Shown piece by piece: positions 1-8,760 of a DNA stretch of 64,000 bases. A model generated the notes under the pieces. It saw only the letters and a list, made by a program, of their open reading frames with translations. It did no database searches and was not told the origin of the DNA. This DNA comes from Streptococcus cuniculi (GTDB lineage Bacteria; Bacillota; Bacilli; Lactobacillales; Streptococcaceae), in contig NZ_MSJM01000004.1 in NCBI RefSeq assembly GCF_001921845.1, forward strand, positions 186,001 through 250,000. Direction: 5' to 3'. The translations under genes and the position numbers were made by a program. Numbering within the stretch: position 1 is the stretch's first letter; each line of letters opens with the position of its first letter.

Positions 1-15
1 AAACTTATAGCCCAT
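1..15 (-). CDS. 5' end of the next gene in the PTS operon (truncated by window edge)
   Basis: A ribosome binding site (GGAGGT on the minus strand, 25-30) lies 28 bases beyond the PTS stop codon and is followed by two in-frame ATGs at 22-24 and 13-15. The second has the better spacing (9 nt). Only five codons are visible, so the product cannot be named. Its position suggests a sugar-processing enzyme co-transcribed with the PTS gene. Confidence 0.45.
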
Positions 16-43
16 AGTATACATACCTCCTTTTTTCTAATGG

Positions 44-1606
44 CTATTTGAGTGTTGCCAAATATTGTTCAATCTTTTCACGTTGTTGTTGCACATCAAC
101 CCCGATGACAATTTGAATATGTTTGCCCTTGTCCACGATACCAGAAGATTGGACTTCTTCTTTCAGAAAGGCGATGTCCACCTTGGACTCATCTTCCACA
201 TCGATTCTCAAGCGTGTGTAACAATTGATAATGTTGATGATGTTTCCTGCTCCACCTAGACCATGGACAATGTTTAAGGTCTGGGCATCTGCTTGCTGAC
301 CAGCAGCTCCTGTAGTGCTTTCTGCAACGGCGCTCTCAACTGGTGTTGCCACCAATTCCCGCTCTCTACCTAGGGTTGGAATATTTAATTTTTCAATCAA
401 GAATTTAAAGACTACATACTCTAGCAAGGCCGACAAGACAAAGACAACTGGAATCCAGTATTGATGACCCAAACGGACTGGCAAGGCTAGACTGTTGATA
501 ATCATGTTGATCCCTGTATCAAACTGCACACTGATTCCTACAAGATTGGTCACAAGCAAGGTTAAACCATAAACGACTGCATGCGCTACCCAAAGAATAG
601 GCGATAAGAAGAGGAATAAAAATTCAAGTGGCTCTGTCACCCCTGCCATAAAGGCTGTCACAACTGTTGGAATCAAGATGGCAGCTACCTTCTTCTTGTT
701 TTCACTGCGAGCTGTTTTCCATAGGGCAAAGGCAATCCCGATCGGTAGGGAAATAGAACCAAAGTTTGATAAGTAACCAATGGATGGGTGCATGCTGGTC
801 AATTGATTTGCATTTCCCAATTCAGCCAACCAGATATTGTAGGCACCGTGGAAGGTTTGCCCTGCAATGTCTGCCGTACCACCAAGTGGTGTATAAAACA
901 ATGGCATCCACAAGAAGTGGTGGAGCCCCACAGGAAGCAACAAGCGGTTCAAGAAACCATAGAAGAAGAACCCGATAGAACCTGCTGTGGTGGTCGTTTT
1001 CACTACTGCTTCAACACCTGCATTGACCATCGGCCAAATGTAGGTAATCACCATGGCAAATATGGTTACAAGAAAGACCAGAATCATATAAACTGACTTT
1101 GTTCCTGCATAAGGCGAGAGGTACTTATGGAGCTTAATTTCACCCCATTTATTGACTGCCCAACCGACTAAGACCCCGAGGAAAATCCCAAGAAAAACCC
1201 CCATGTCTGTCACTTGGATGCCAAAGACCATCCCTTGACCTGTTCCGTATAGGCCTTGCTCACCTGCTTCTGCCAAGCGATTGGTCAGGGTCAGCCAAGC
1301 ATTGTTGGCATATAGGAAAATCAAGTAGGAAACAATTCCTAAGATTGCTGCATCTGTCTTGTACTTTTGCTTGGCTAGGGCAGTTGCAATTCCCACACAG
1401 AAAATTACGCCCAACTGGCCAATCATTCCTCCTGATAAGATACTAAAAATGTATTGACCGACCGACTGTAGGGCCACCGGCATAAATTCCAGCTTGAAAA
1501 TCGCACAGACAGATAGAATAATCCCTGTCACGGCCATAAACATCACAGGCTGGATAATCGCCTTTGAAAATACATTTACCGACTTCATCATTTTCTCTTT
1601 CATCAT
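44..1606 (-). CDS. PTS sugar transporter, EIIC-EIIB fusion (glucose/alpha-glucoside family)
   Basis: This membrane permease imports and phosphorylates a sugar at the expense of phosphoenolpyruvate. Residues 1 to about 400 form a hydrophobic EIIC domain of the Glc superfamily with many membrane segments and the GVTEPLEFLFLFL stretch typical of the family. After a linker rich in Ala, Thr and Gln, the last 80 residues form an EIIB domain. Its phospho-acceptor cysteine sits in NCYTRLR. No EIIA domain is fused, so a separate EIIA must serve it. The start ATG lies one base after the chbG stop, and its ribosome binding site (GGAG..AAAGGA) is inside chbG, so the two are translationally coupled. The substrate is not settled. 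The linked ChbG deacetylase and RpiR regulator point to an amino sugar, a glucoside or an oligosaccharide. Confidence 0.85.
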   Translation of the reverse strand: MMKEKMMKSVNVFSKAIIQPVMFMAVTGIILSVCAIFKLEFMPVALQSVGQYIFSILSGGMIGQLGVIFCVGIATALAKQKYKTDAAILGIVSYLIFLYANNAWLTLTNRLAEAGEQGLYGTGQGMVFGIQVTDMGVFLGIFLGVLVGWAVNKWGEIKLHKYLSPYAGTKSVYMILVFLVTIFAMVITYIWPMVNAGVEAVVKTTTTAGSIGFFFYGFLNRLLLPVGLHHFLWMPLFYTPLGGTADIAGQTFHGAYNIWLAELGNANQLTSMHPSIGYLSNFGSISLPIGIAFALWKTARSENKKKVAAILIPTVVTAFMAGVTEPLEFLFLFLSPILWVAHAVVYGLTLLVTNLVGISVQFDTGINMIINSLALPVRLGHQYWIPVVFVLSALLEYVVFKFLIEKLNIPTLGRERELVATPVESAVAESTTGAAGQQADAQTLNIVHGLGGAGNIINIINCYTRLRIDVEDESKVDIAFLKEEVQSSGIVDKGKHIQIVIGVDVQQQREKIEQYLATLK

Positions 1607-1607
1607 G

Positions 1608-2408
1608 TCATCCTTTCTCCATATCTCCTATATTGCCATAATGATACAACTGAATCCCATTTTCTTGAAACATCTGGCTGACCGTTTCATCACACAAAAT
1701 CGCGACTTCCTTGATTCTCCCGATGTTAAATGAGGAGTGGTAATACAATTCCTCATCGACAAAAGCGGGATGCACCATCAGTTCTGTCACTTCATGGTCT
1801 TTGAGTTGATCCAGCACAGCTTGCAGTTCTTTCAAGCACTCGTCTTTCCTGTTTTCAAACGAATGAGTAATATCTCGTATGGCTGGATAATTCATCAGGT
1901 CTAAAAATCCTGTAATCCCCAGTTGATAGTTCAGCGAGAGAGCCTCTTCTAAGCCGTAGGCATTCCGAAATGGCAACTGGTATCGTTCAGAAATTCTCTG
2001 GGTAATGGCGAGGTTTTCTGGAAAGGTATGCACATGATGGTGACTATCCAAATGCGTCAGGGTCATCCCCTGATCCAGCAAGAAGTCTATCTGGGTGCAC
2101 CATTCCTCAAAAATCTCCTCCTCATCCATAGTCGAACGCTTCTCCTGATAGGTCTGTAAATTGTAAAACCGACCATCTGAGGCAATCGTCTGACCCTTCG
2201 TCAATGGACACCCACATGTCAACACAAGGTGGCAACCAACGCCTAAAGCTGGATAGGCCTTTGCTAATTCTATTGCTTCACTGGCACCTGGCATATTGGC
2301 CATCAAGGTGGTGGAAGTCAATAGACCATTTTTAAACGATTCTAGAATCCCTCGATTGACACCTGAAGAATATCCAAAATCATCTGCATTGATGATTACT
2401 TTTTTCAT
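1608..2408 (-). CDS. chbG: ChbG/YdjC-type carbohydrate deacetylase
   Basis: The 266-residue protein belongs to the YdjC/ChbG family of metal-dependent deacetylases that remove acetyl groups from N-acetylated oligosaccharides such as chitobiose. It shows the N-terminal metal and catalytic motif NADDFG (residues 7-12) and the metal-binding cluster HLDSHHHVH near residue 120. The length matches the family. It is the first gene of the minus-strand unit that continues into the PTS permease, so it probably processes the sugar imported by that PTS. Transcription is expected from the promoter at 2471-2499. Some YdjC proteins act on other acetylated substrates, so the chitobiose link is an inference. 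Confidence 0.82.
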   Translation of the reverse strand: MKKVIINADDFGYSSGVNRGILESFKNGLLTSTTLMANMPGASEAIELAKAYPALGVGCHLVLTCGCPLTKGQTIASDGRFYNLQTYQEKRSTMDEEEIFEEWCTQIDFLLDQGMTLTHLDSHHHVHTFPENLAITQRISERYQLPFRNAYGLEEALSLNYQLGITGFLDLMNYPAIRDITHSFENRKDECLKELQAVLDQLKDHEVTELMVHPAFVDEELYYHSSFNIGRIKEVAILCDETVSQMFQENGIQLYHYGNIGDMEKG

Positions 2409-2449
2409 TATTCATCACAATATCCCTTCTAGTAAACTTATTCGCAGCT

Positions 2450-2499
2450 TTGAATTTTTGTTACAAATATAGTATAATACTCAAGGTTAGCGTTTTCAA
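2450..2499. promoter_or_regulatory. Overlapping divergent promoters of rpiR and chbG-PTS
   Basis: On the plus strand TTGAAT (2450-2455) and TATAAT (2473-2478) are 17 bp apart and face rpiR. On the minus strand TTGAAA (2494-2499) and TATACT (2471-2476) are also 17 bp apart and face chbG. The two -10 boxes occupy nearly the same bases, so RNA polymerase can use only one promoter at a time. Confidence 0.75.
2485..2498 (-). promoter_or_regulatory. cre site (CcpA operator) in the chbG-PTS promoter
   Basis: The minus strand reads TGAAAACGCTAACC, which matches the consensus TGWNANCGNTNWCA at every position except the last. It overlaps the -35 box and spacer of the chbG promoter and lies downstream of the rpiR -10 box, where bound CcpA would block both. 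This fits carbon catabolite repression of a secondary sugar PTS. Confidence 0.7.
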
Positions 2500-2561
2500 T
2501 ATCTGACAGCTGACTTGATTTTATTTTAAAAATACGAAAACATTTTCAGAAAGGGAACGAT

Positions 2562-3290
2562 ATGCACGCCAAAATCTACTATCTCAACAAATACTTTCCC
2601 AACAATCATTTTCTAAAAGAAGATAAAGAGATTATCGAAACCATTCTGAATATGATTCGAAACAACGACGATTTAGACATTCGGAAAGTCGCTGAAAAAA
2701 ACTACATCTCTGCCTCCTCCATCACCCGACTGGTCAAACGCTCTGCCTGCTCCAACTACAAGGAATTTATCTTCCAATTAAAAACATCGCTGGAGCGAGG
2801 TAGTGCAGAAAGCAGCGATTCCTATCCCTATTCTATTTTTAATGCCGATGTCACAGAGCTCGACAGCTTCTTTCAGGCAGCCTTTGAAAGCGGGAAAATC
2901 TACCTATATGGAGAAGGTTTCTGCCAATTTATTGTCGACTACCTCTACCGAAAATTACTCCTGCAAAAGATTTTTCCAATCGATTTAAACGGTGTGGAGA
3001 TTAGCCATATCTCTGACCGCACCCCCTATACCCTGCTCATCTTTTCTCACTCGGGCGAAAATAAAAACGGACTACAAAAAATTCGCGAATGCAAGGAGTT
3101 CGGTGGTCAAGTCGTCGCCTTTACAGCGACTGAAAATAGTAGCTACACCAAGGCTGCTGACCTTTCCTTTATCGTCCAAAATGGCCACTCCCACCGCGAT
3201 TTTGAAAATAGCCACCTCAATCTCTTCTTCGGCAACAGCATCAATCTCCTCGAGCACATCATCGACAGGACACTAAACAAAACTGACTAA
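2562..3290 (+). CDS. RpiR/MurR-family transcriptional regulator with SIS domain
   Basis: The 242-residue protein has an N-terminal RpiR helix-turn-helix (about residues 1-80, including VAEKNYISASSITRLVKRS) and a C-terminal SIS sugar-phosphate-binding fold (about 100-230, with TLLIFSHSGENKNG). Such regulators sense a phosphosugar and control the neighbouring transport genes. It is transcribed away from chbG-PTS through the shared promoter region, so it probably regulates that operon. The ATG follows AAAGGGA at a good distance. A short palindrome (GAAAACATTTTC, about 2538-2549) just upstream could be its operator. Whether it activates or represses cannot be told from sequence. Confidence 0.85.
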   Translation: MHAKIYYLNKYFPNNHFLKEDKEIIETILNMIRNNDDLDIRKVAEKNYISASSITRLVKRSACSNYKEFIFQLKTSLERGSAESSDSYPYSIFNADVTELDSFFQAAFESGKIYLYGEGFCQFIVDYLYRKLLLQKIFPIDLNGVEISHISDRTPYTLLIFSHSGENKNGLQKIRECKEFGGQVVAFTATENSSYTKAADLSFIVQNGHSHRDFENSHLNLFFGNSINLLEHIIDRTLNKTD

Positions 3291-3330
3291 ATACGAAGGG
3301 CCAGCAGATATCATCCTATAAAAATAAGAG

Positions 3331-3556
3331 AGGGAGTGGAACAGAAATCGGTAACTCGTAAGAGTTCGATTAGCCTCACTCCTTTATTTCTAGGTTCGGG
3401 CTAAAATAATCCACTGGATTATTTTACTCCCACCCCCGCACAGTTGATTAGATTATCTTTGGAGCTTGAAAGCGAACAAAGATATCAATCAACCACTACG
3501 TCAACCTGTTAAACCTATGAAACGTAAGGAGGTAAAGGATTTTTATCCCACTCCCT
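3331..3556. repeat. Dispersed hairpin-mosaic repeat, copy 1
   Basis: The element is bounded by GGGAGTGG and CCCACTCCC inverted arms. Inside are an AACTC-GTAA-GAGTT hairpin, the conserved stretch around tttctaggttcggg, and an AAAATAATCCA/TGGATTATTTT hairpin. The same modules recur near 10348, 20381, 40235, 47411 and 54921. No coding potential is visible. Confidence 0.7.
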
Positions 3557-3557
3557 A

Positions 3558-3615
3558 CTTTTACCACAGCGAAAAGTATCTGATGAGGCTCGCTCCGCTC
3601 GCGAAAATCAAAAAA
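3558..3615. repeat. Dispersed repeat module (GCTCGCTCCGCTCGC type)
   Basis: The stretch starting ctacttttaccacagc and ending in gctcgctccgctcgcgaaaa recurs nearly unchanged at about 20477-20532 and 40375-40430, each time directly after a copy of the hairpin-mosaic repeat. It looks like part of the same composite element. Confidence 0.65.
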
Positions 3616-3642
3616 TAGAAATGGCAAGTTAGCAGGGCTTTT

Positions 3643-3854
3643 TATAGTCAAATGAATGAACTTTCAGACGAGGAACGTAAGGCGCGGACAGTACTTGATA
3701 CTCTTCGAACATCAAAAGCAGACCTTGTTGACTTGATTGGATGAACTTCAGCTCTATCTGCATCGGCGTCGCCTAGTCTGCTCTTGATGTTCATTGACTA
3801 TGAGTACGGCAAGTCGAAAGTGACGGTGTATCAACGTTCATTCAAAAGACTATA
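3643..3854. mobile_element. BOX-like MITE with TATAGTC terminal inverted repeats
   Basis: The 212-bp element begins TATAGTC and ends GACTATA. Its arms continue as TGAATGAAC on the left and GTTCATTCA on the right. Read on the minus strand, the interior resembles the pneumococcal BOX element: boxA-like AATGAACATCAAGAGC, then GCAGATAGAGCTGA, then boxC-like TTCGAAGAGTAT. It splits another repeat, because its flanks (…ctttt and aacttgtttaaatag…) are contiguous-like in the copies near 20546 and 40459. Shorter relatives lie at 37544 and 61880. Confidence 0.65.
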
Positions 3855-3953
3855 ACTTGTTTAAATAGATCTTGGGTTAGTCTACGTTCCAAGACTGGAT
3901 GCAAAGTCTAACCCTTTTTAGCCTTTGGAGCATAGCAATAGTCAAGTTCTAGC

Positions 3954-5780
3954 TTAAGTTCCTTTAAGAAGCCTCAAACCATTTAAGATGACGAGGATGG
4001 TCGACATTTCATGGAAAAATACCCCCTCGGTCAGGTCCAGGATTCCCATCACATTCAACAGGATTAAAACAAGAATAACAGAAATCGAAAAAGCGATATT
4101 CCAACGAGTGATGCGGCCGTATTTGCGACTCAATTGATAGAGTAAGCCTACCTTGGTCAAGCTGTTATGAATGATGATGACATCGCTCATCTCAAGAGCC
4201 ACATCTGTACCACCACCCATAGCAATCCCAACCGCTGCATGGGCCAAAATTGGAGCATCATTTAAGCCATCACCAATCATGCCAACCACTTTGTCTTGCC
4301 TTGCATACTGCTGTAGGTAAGCCACCTTATCCTCTGGGAGACACTGGGCATGAACGGTCTCAATCTGCAATTTATCTGCAACAAATTGCGCTGTCTCCGC
4401 CCTATCTCCTGTCAACATGACGACGCCTACCCCTGCTTCTTTCAAAGAAGCGATTAAGCCTTCTGCCTCATCACGGATAGTGTCCACCAGTTCAATATAG
4501 CCTACGATTCGTCCGGCTTGAGCCACAAACAATAAGGTTCCATAACTCTTTTTATCCAAATAATGATGTGGATCGACACACGATTGGACAAACTGCTGAT
4601 TTCCAATCAGCACATCTCCCATCTGTATCCCGTGGCCTACGCATTCCTTGACAGGCTGGGTCTCTGCTAATGCTCCATAGGCCACATCCTTAAAATAACT
4701 CAAGATAGAGGTTGCTAAGGGATGAGAGGACCTACTTTCCATGTATAACAGCAGCGGCAAAAGCTCCGGATTGTCTAACTGGTAGTCATTGATCCGAAAT
4801 TCTCCTGTTGTGACGGTCCCTGTTTTATCCGTACAGAGCACCGATAAGTGCATCATATTCTCCAAGGCCTGACCATTTTTAATCAATATTCCCTGCTTAG
4901 CGCTAAAGCTCATCGCACTCAACATAGCAGGCGTAATGGACGCAATCAAGGCACAGGGACTCGCAACCGTCAATAAAATCATCCCACGATAGAAAGCCTC
5001 AACAAAAGACTGCCCTTGCCCATACATCAAACCCAAAATAAAGACAAGAACCCCCACTAAGACCAGTATCACATACTTCTTTTGGAGTTGATGAATCCGC
5101 TCATCACGCTTACTTTGGCTGGTGCTCGCTGTTTGAATCAGCGAGACAATCTGCGCATACCGACTGTCACTACTATCTTTGACAACCCGATAACTAGCCG
5201 TATCGCCCACATTCATCGTTCCTGCAAAGACTGTGTCTCCACTTTCTTTTGTGACTGGAAGACTTTCACCTGTCAAAAGACTTTCATCTACTTGCATTGG
5301 CTCTTGGGCTTGCCCATCAAGGGCTATTTGTTCTCCCTTTGCTACCACGAGAATGTCCCCAATGCAAATATTATCAATCGCTCGTAGCTCCACTTGGCCA
5401 TCCTCCATCAGGACACTTGCTTGTTGAGGAACTTGTGTCATCAAGGTTTCCATTGTTTTCATGGACTTCCTGTACACATAGTCTTCCAACACTTCAGATG
5501 CCGCAAAGATAAAGAGCAAGATTGCTGCCTCACTAACATAACCGATAGAGACTGCTCCAAGTGCAGATAAGATCATCAACAAATCCACTTGAAAATCCCC
5601 TGTCTCCAGCATCTCTTTGATGACATCTTGACTGATAGGACCACCCAAGAAGACAATAGCCAGGCAGAAAAAACCGACAGACCAGCCCTGCTCCAATCCT
5701 TCCAGCACTAGTCCAACTCCTAGACTGATACTTCCTAGAAGAAAAAAGATTCCTCTTTGCGTTTTGACAATAGCTTTCAT
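3954..5780 (-). CDS. P1B-4 type metal-exporting ATPase (PmtA/PfeT-like, Fe2+/Co2+)
   Basis: The 608-residue P-type ATPase shows TGES in the actuator domain, the phosphorylation motif DKTGT, and GDGLNDAP in the hinge. The membrane metal site is SPC (VASPCAL) instead of CPC, and the last helix carries HEMST, the position of the HEG(G/S)T signature. These mark the P1B-4 subgroup, whose Gram-positive members (PfeT, FrvA, streptococcal PmtA) export ferrous iron and sometimes cobalt. There is no N-terminal heavy-metal-binding domain. The start follows AAAAGGAGGAGCAGC. The gene is preceded by a NiCo riboswitch, a class reported to respond to Co2+, Ni2+ and also Fe2+. A PerR box was not found. Metal choice is inferred from family and leader. 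Confidence 0.85.
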   Translation of the reverse strand: MKAIVKTQRGIFFLLGSISLGVGLVLEGLEQGWSVGFFCLAIVFLGGPISQDVIKEMLETGDFQVDLLMILSALGAVSIGYVSEAAILLFIFAASEVLEDYVYRKSMKTMETLMTQVPQQASVLMEDGQVELRAIDNICIGDILVVAKGEQIALDGQAQEPMQVDESLLTGESLPVTKESGDTVFAGTMNVGDTASYRVVKDSSDSRYAQIVSLIQTASTSQSKRDERIHQLQKKYVILVLVGVLVFILGLMYGQGQSFVEAFYRGMILLTVASPCALIASITPAMLSAMSFSAKQGILIKNGQALENMMHLSVLCTDKTGTVTTGEFRINDYQLDNPELLPLLLYMESRSSHPLATSILSYFKDVAYGALAETQPVKECVGHGIQMGDVLIGNQQFVQSCVDPHHYLDKKSYGTLLFVAQAGRIVGYIELVDTIRDEAEGLIASLKEAGVGVVMLTGDRAETAQFVADKLQIETVHAQCLPEDKVAYLQQYARQDKVVGMIGDGLNDAPILAHAAVGIAMGGGTDVALEMSDVIIIHNSLTKVGLLYQLSRKYGRITRWNIAFSISVILVLILLNVMGILDLTEGVFFHEMSTILVILNGLRLLKGT

Positions 5781-5814
5781 TGCTGCTCCTCCTTTTGTTT
5801 GATATGAAAAACAG

Positions 5815-5863
5815 AAAAAAGAGCATACCTGTGGACAGTTTGTACTGTCTCACAGATATGCTC
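5815..5863 (-). terminator. Intrinsic terminator of the riboswitch expression platform
   Basis: On the minus strand a long hairpin forms between GAGCATATCTGTGAGACAGT and its partner ending GGTATGCTC, around the loop ACAA. Six U residues follow directly. The 5' arm is also part of the aptamer (last helix and GACAGU), so aptamer folding and termination compete. This predicts that metal binding permits read-through. Confidence 0.8.
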
Positions 5864-5945
5864 AGCTTTAGATGCTCAATCATTCTGCTGTCTACACACT
5901 TGTAGACCCGGCTACGTAAAGAAATTTACTGCTTGTTCATATGCT
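5821..5945 (-). promoter_or_regulatory. NiCo (czcD) metal-sensing riboswitch
   Basis: The minus-strand leader carries the class hallmarks in order: GCAG (5929-5932), a short hairpin, UAGCCGGG (5907-5914), a second hairpin (UCUAC/GUAGA), a longer arm opening CAGAAUG and closing CAUAUCUG, and GACAGU. These elements match the NiCo four-way junction, in which the two internal loops with conserved G residues bind Co2+/Ni2+. The closing helix P1 is weak here. The switch overlaps a terminator and precedes the P1B-4 exporter, so it should turn the exporter on when metal is in excess. Confidence 0.78.
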
Positions 5946-5962
5946 ATTTATTTTACACATCT

Positions 5963-5991
5963 AGTATAGCACACTGGGGTAGGGGTGTCAA
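5963..5991 (-). promoter_or_regulatory. Promoter of the riboswitch-metal ATPase transcript
   Basis: The minus strand has TTGACA (5986-5991) and TATACT (5963-5968) separated by 17 bp, a near-perfect vegetative promoter. Transcription would start near 5956, just before the riboswitch. Confidence 0.85.
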
Positions 5992-6071
5992 GAATTTTTA
6001 GCCTTTTTATAATACTGCTCATTGCCATTTGCTAACTTGCCTGCATTGCCTATTTCTGCTTATTTTAAAAA

Positions 6072-6590
6072 TTAATAAGCCAGAGCCAAATCGAACGGTA
6101 GGTGTTCCCCTTGAAAAAATTCTCGACCCAAGGCGAAACATAGACCAGGGTAATCCTGCAAACTATCATACCAGCTAAGATCGCTCCAGTTATCTCCGAT
6201 TAAATGATGAACTGCACGCTGATAATAAGAAATGGAAACAGCAATGACTTTAGATTCCCCACTTATCCGTACTATACAAATTCCCTAACTTATACGTCGC
6301 ATCTATGTTGCCACTTCTAGCAGTCCTCTTAAAGTACATCATTGCAAGGAATAGATTTGCAGTACAGCTCGTCTATATAGGTGGTAATAGCCAAAATTCG
6401 CAAGAGCTTGATCTTGTCCCAGTAATGCCGCCAATCGATAATATTCAATGGCAAGCGTGTAGTTTCCTTCACGGTAAAACGACGCTCCTTTATTCAATAA
6501 ATAATCTGCGTCAGCTAATTCAATCGCATGTAGATCAGCTTCATTCAATATCATCACCTCTTGTTCCATCATACTATCCACTCTTTCCAT
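6072..6590 (-). pseudogene. Frameshifted Sel1/TPR-repeat protein gene
   Basis: The first 80 codons read as a Sel1-like protein (NKGASFYREGNYTLAIEYY). The frame then stops near 6339. The next frame continues the homologous text at once (LAMMYFKRTARSGNIDATYK) until a stop near 6250, and a third segment (VIAVSISYYQRAVHHLIGD) runs to a stop at 6072-6074. At least two single-base indels have broken the gene. No function can remain beyond the N-terminal repeats. The intact ancestor was probably a cytosolic protein of about 170 residues. Confidence 0.7.
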
Positions 6591-6671
6591 TATCTGGACA
6601 CATTCATCAACCCACTTCTATTGTGGTACAATGCTTCTTGATTATTCATATTTATGAGTTCAGCAGGCAAG

Positions 6672-6700
6672 AAAATAGCACCTTAACGGGTGCTATTTTT
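6672..6700. terminator. Bidirectional terminator after the toxin gene
   Basis: AAATAGCACC and GGTGCTATTT form a 10-bp stem with T-rich flanks on both sides. It follows relE on the minus strand. Confidence 0.75.
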
Positions 6701-6704
6701 ATAT

Positions 6705-6965
6705 TTAATAAATATCCTTACGATGCCCAAACTCAAGCGCTAAAACAACCATCTTGTCATCTTGAATATCACAAATAAGTCTATAATCACCAATACGATA
6801 GCGCCATTCGTTAGCATGGTTCTCTGTTAAACCTTTATCGTTGGTGCGTGGGTTGTCTGTCCCCTTTAAGTGCTTATCAATCCAGGCAAATAACAAGCGC
6901 TGTATCTGCTTATCTAGTTTCTTAATCTGCTTTTGAGCCTTTTTTGAATATTCTATATGGTACAT
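6705..6965 (-). CDS. relE: RelE/ParE-superfamily mRNA interferase toxin
   Basis: The 86-residue basic protein fits the RelE/YafQ toxin fold. It opens with MYHIEYSKKAQKQIKKLDK, has the central WRYRIGDYRLICDI strand pair that carries the conserved Arg residues, and ends GHRKDIY. Members cleave mRNA on the ribosome and are held in check by the antitoxin encoded just upstream. The start ATG lies one base after the antitoxin stop codon, which is the usual order and coupling. Catalytic residues vary in this family, so ribonuclease activity is inferred. Confidence 0.85.
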   Translation of the reverse strand: MYHIEYSKKAQKQIKKLDKQIQRLLFAWIDKHLKGTDNPRTNDKGLTENHANEWRYRIGDYRLICDIQDDKMVVLALEFGHRKDIY

Positions 6966-6966
6966 A

Positions 6967-7188
6967 TTACAAGCCTAGCTCTTTCTTAAAATCAGCATGG
7001 CTAATTGTCTCTGGGTCTGCTTTATATTCTGCATAGGCTTGGTGATAGATTTTTAAGTCATATTCATCTTCAATATCACGCTCTAAAGCTTTTTTAAAAA
7101 GACTAGAAAGACTTTGCCCTGTTAATTGAGCATAGCTTTTAAAAAATATTTCTTCTTCCTGATTTAATCTGATAGTAACTGTACTCAT
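6967..7188 (-). CDS. relB: RelB/DinJ-family antitoxin
   Basis: The 73-residue protein starts with a ribbon-helix-helix DNA-binding segment (STVTIRLNQEEEIFFKSYAQLTG), followed by a charged helical tail that would wrap the toxin. It is transcribed as the first gene of a two-gene unit with relE. A perfect-length promoter and a palindrome over its -10 box suggest autoregulation by the RelBE complex. Confidence 0.87.
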   Translation of the reverse strand: MSTVTIRLNQEEEIFFKSYAQLTGQSLSSLFKKALERDIEDEYDLKIYHQAYAEYKADPETISHADFKKELGL

Positions 7189-7208
7189 GATTATTTACCT
7201 CGTTTTTT

Positions 7209-7244
7209 TGTGTCACATTGTAACACATTTTAAGGTGTTGTCAA
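7209..7244 (-). promoter_or_regulatory. relBE promoter and palindromic operator
   Basis: TTGACA (7239-7244) and TACAAT (7217-7222) are 16 bp apart on the minus strand. A 19-bp imperfect palindrome, TGTGTTACAATGTGACACA (7209-7227), covers the -10 box and is a good candidate for the antitoxin binding site. Confidence 0.75.
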
Positions 7245-7255
7245 TTCTTACAACA

Positions 7256-7291
7256 GCAAAAAGCACCTTGGGATGAGACCCCAAAGTGCTT
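7256..7291 (-). terminator. eno terminator
   Basis: On the minus strand AAGCACTTTGGG pairs with CCCAAGGTGCTT and is followed by a T run. It lies about 40 bases after the enolase stop. Confidence 0.85.
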
Positions 7292-7328
7292 CATATCAAG
7301 GCTTTTCAGCCCTCATCTCATAAAGAGA

Positions 7329-8639
<1,311 letters not shown>

Positions 8640-8674
8640 TTACTCTCCTTTGAGTTAATTTTATTTACTAAACC

Positions 8675-8703
8675 ATGTTACCTTAAAATCGCATTTTTTT
8701 CAA
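8675..8703 (-). promoter_or_regulatory. eno promoter
   Basis: TTGAAA (8698-8703) and TAACAT (8675-8680) are separated by 17 bp on the minus strand. The ribosome binding site AAAGGAG follows before the ATG. Confidence 0.72.
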
Positions 8704-8735
8704 GGAAAAACTCATAAATTTCACATATATTGCAA

Positions 8736-8749
8736 TGATAACGTTTCCG
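8736..8749. promoter_or_regulatory. Candidate cre site upstream of eno
   Basis: TGATAACGTTTCCG matches 12 of 14 consensus positions for a CcpA site. It is about 70 bp upstream of the predicted eno start, a position from which CcpA activates several glycolytic and overflow genes. The two mismatches make this tentative. Confidence 0.35.
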
Positions 8750-8760
8750 TCTTGCCACTT

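Noticed and set aside
5533..5883. 116-residue ORF across the metal ATPase start and riboswitch
   Set aside because: It is an overlapping frame that runs through the riboswitch and terminator, with no homology or initiation signals.
5950..6000. PerR box upstream of the metal ATPase
   Set aside because: Only a promoter and riboswitch are evident; no TTATAATNATTATAA-like palindrome is present.
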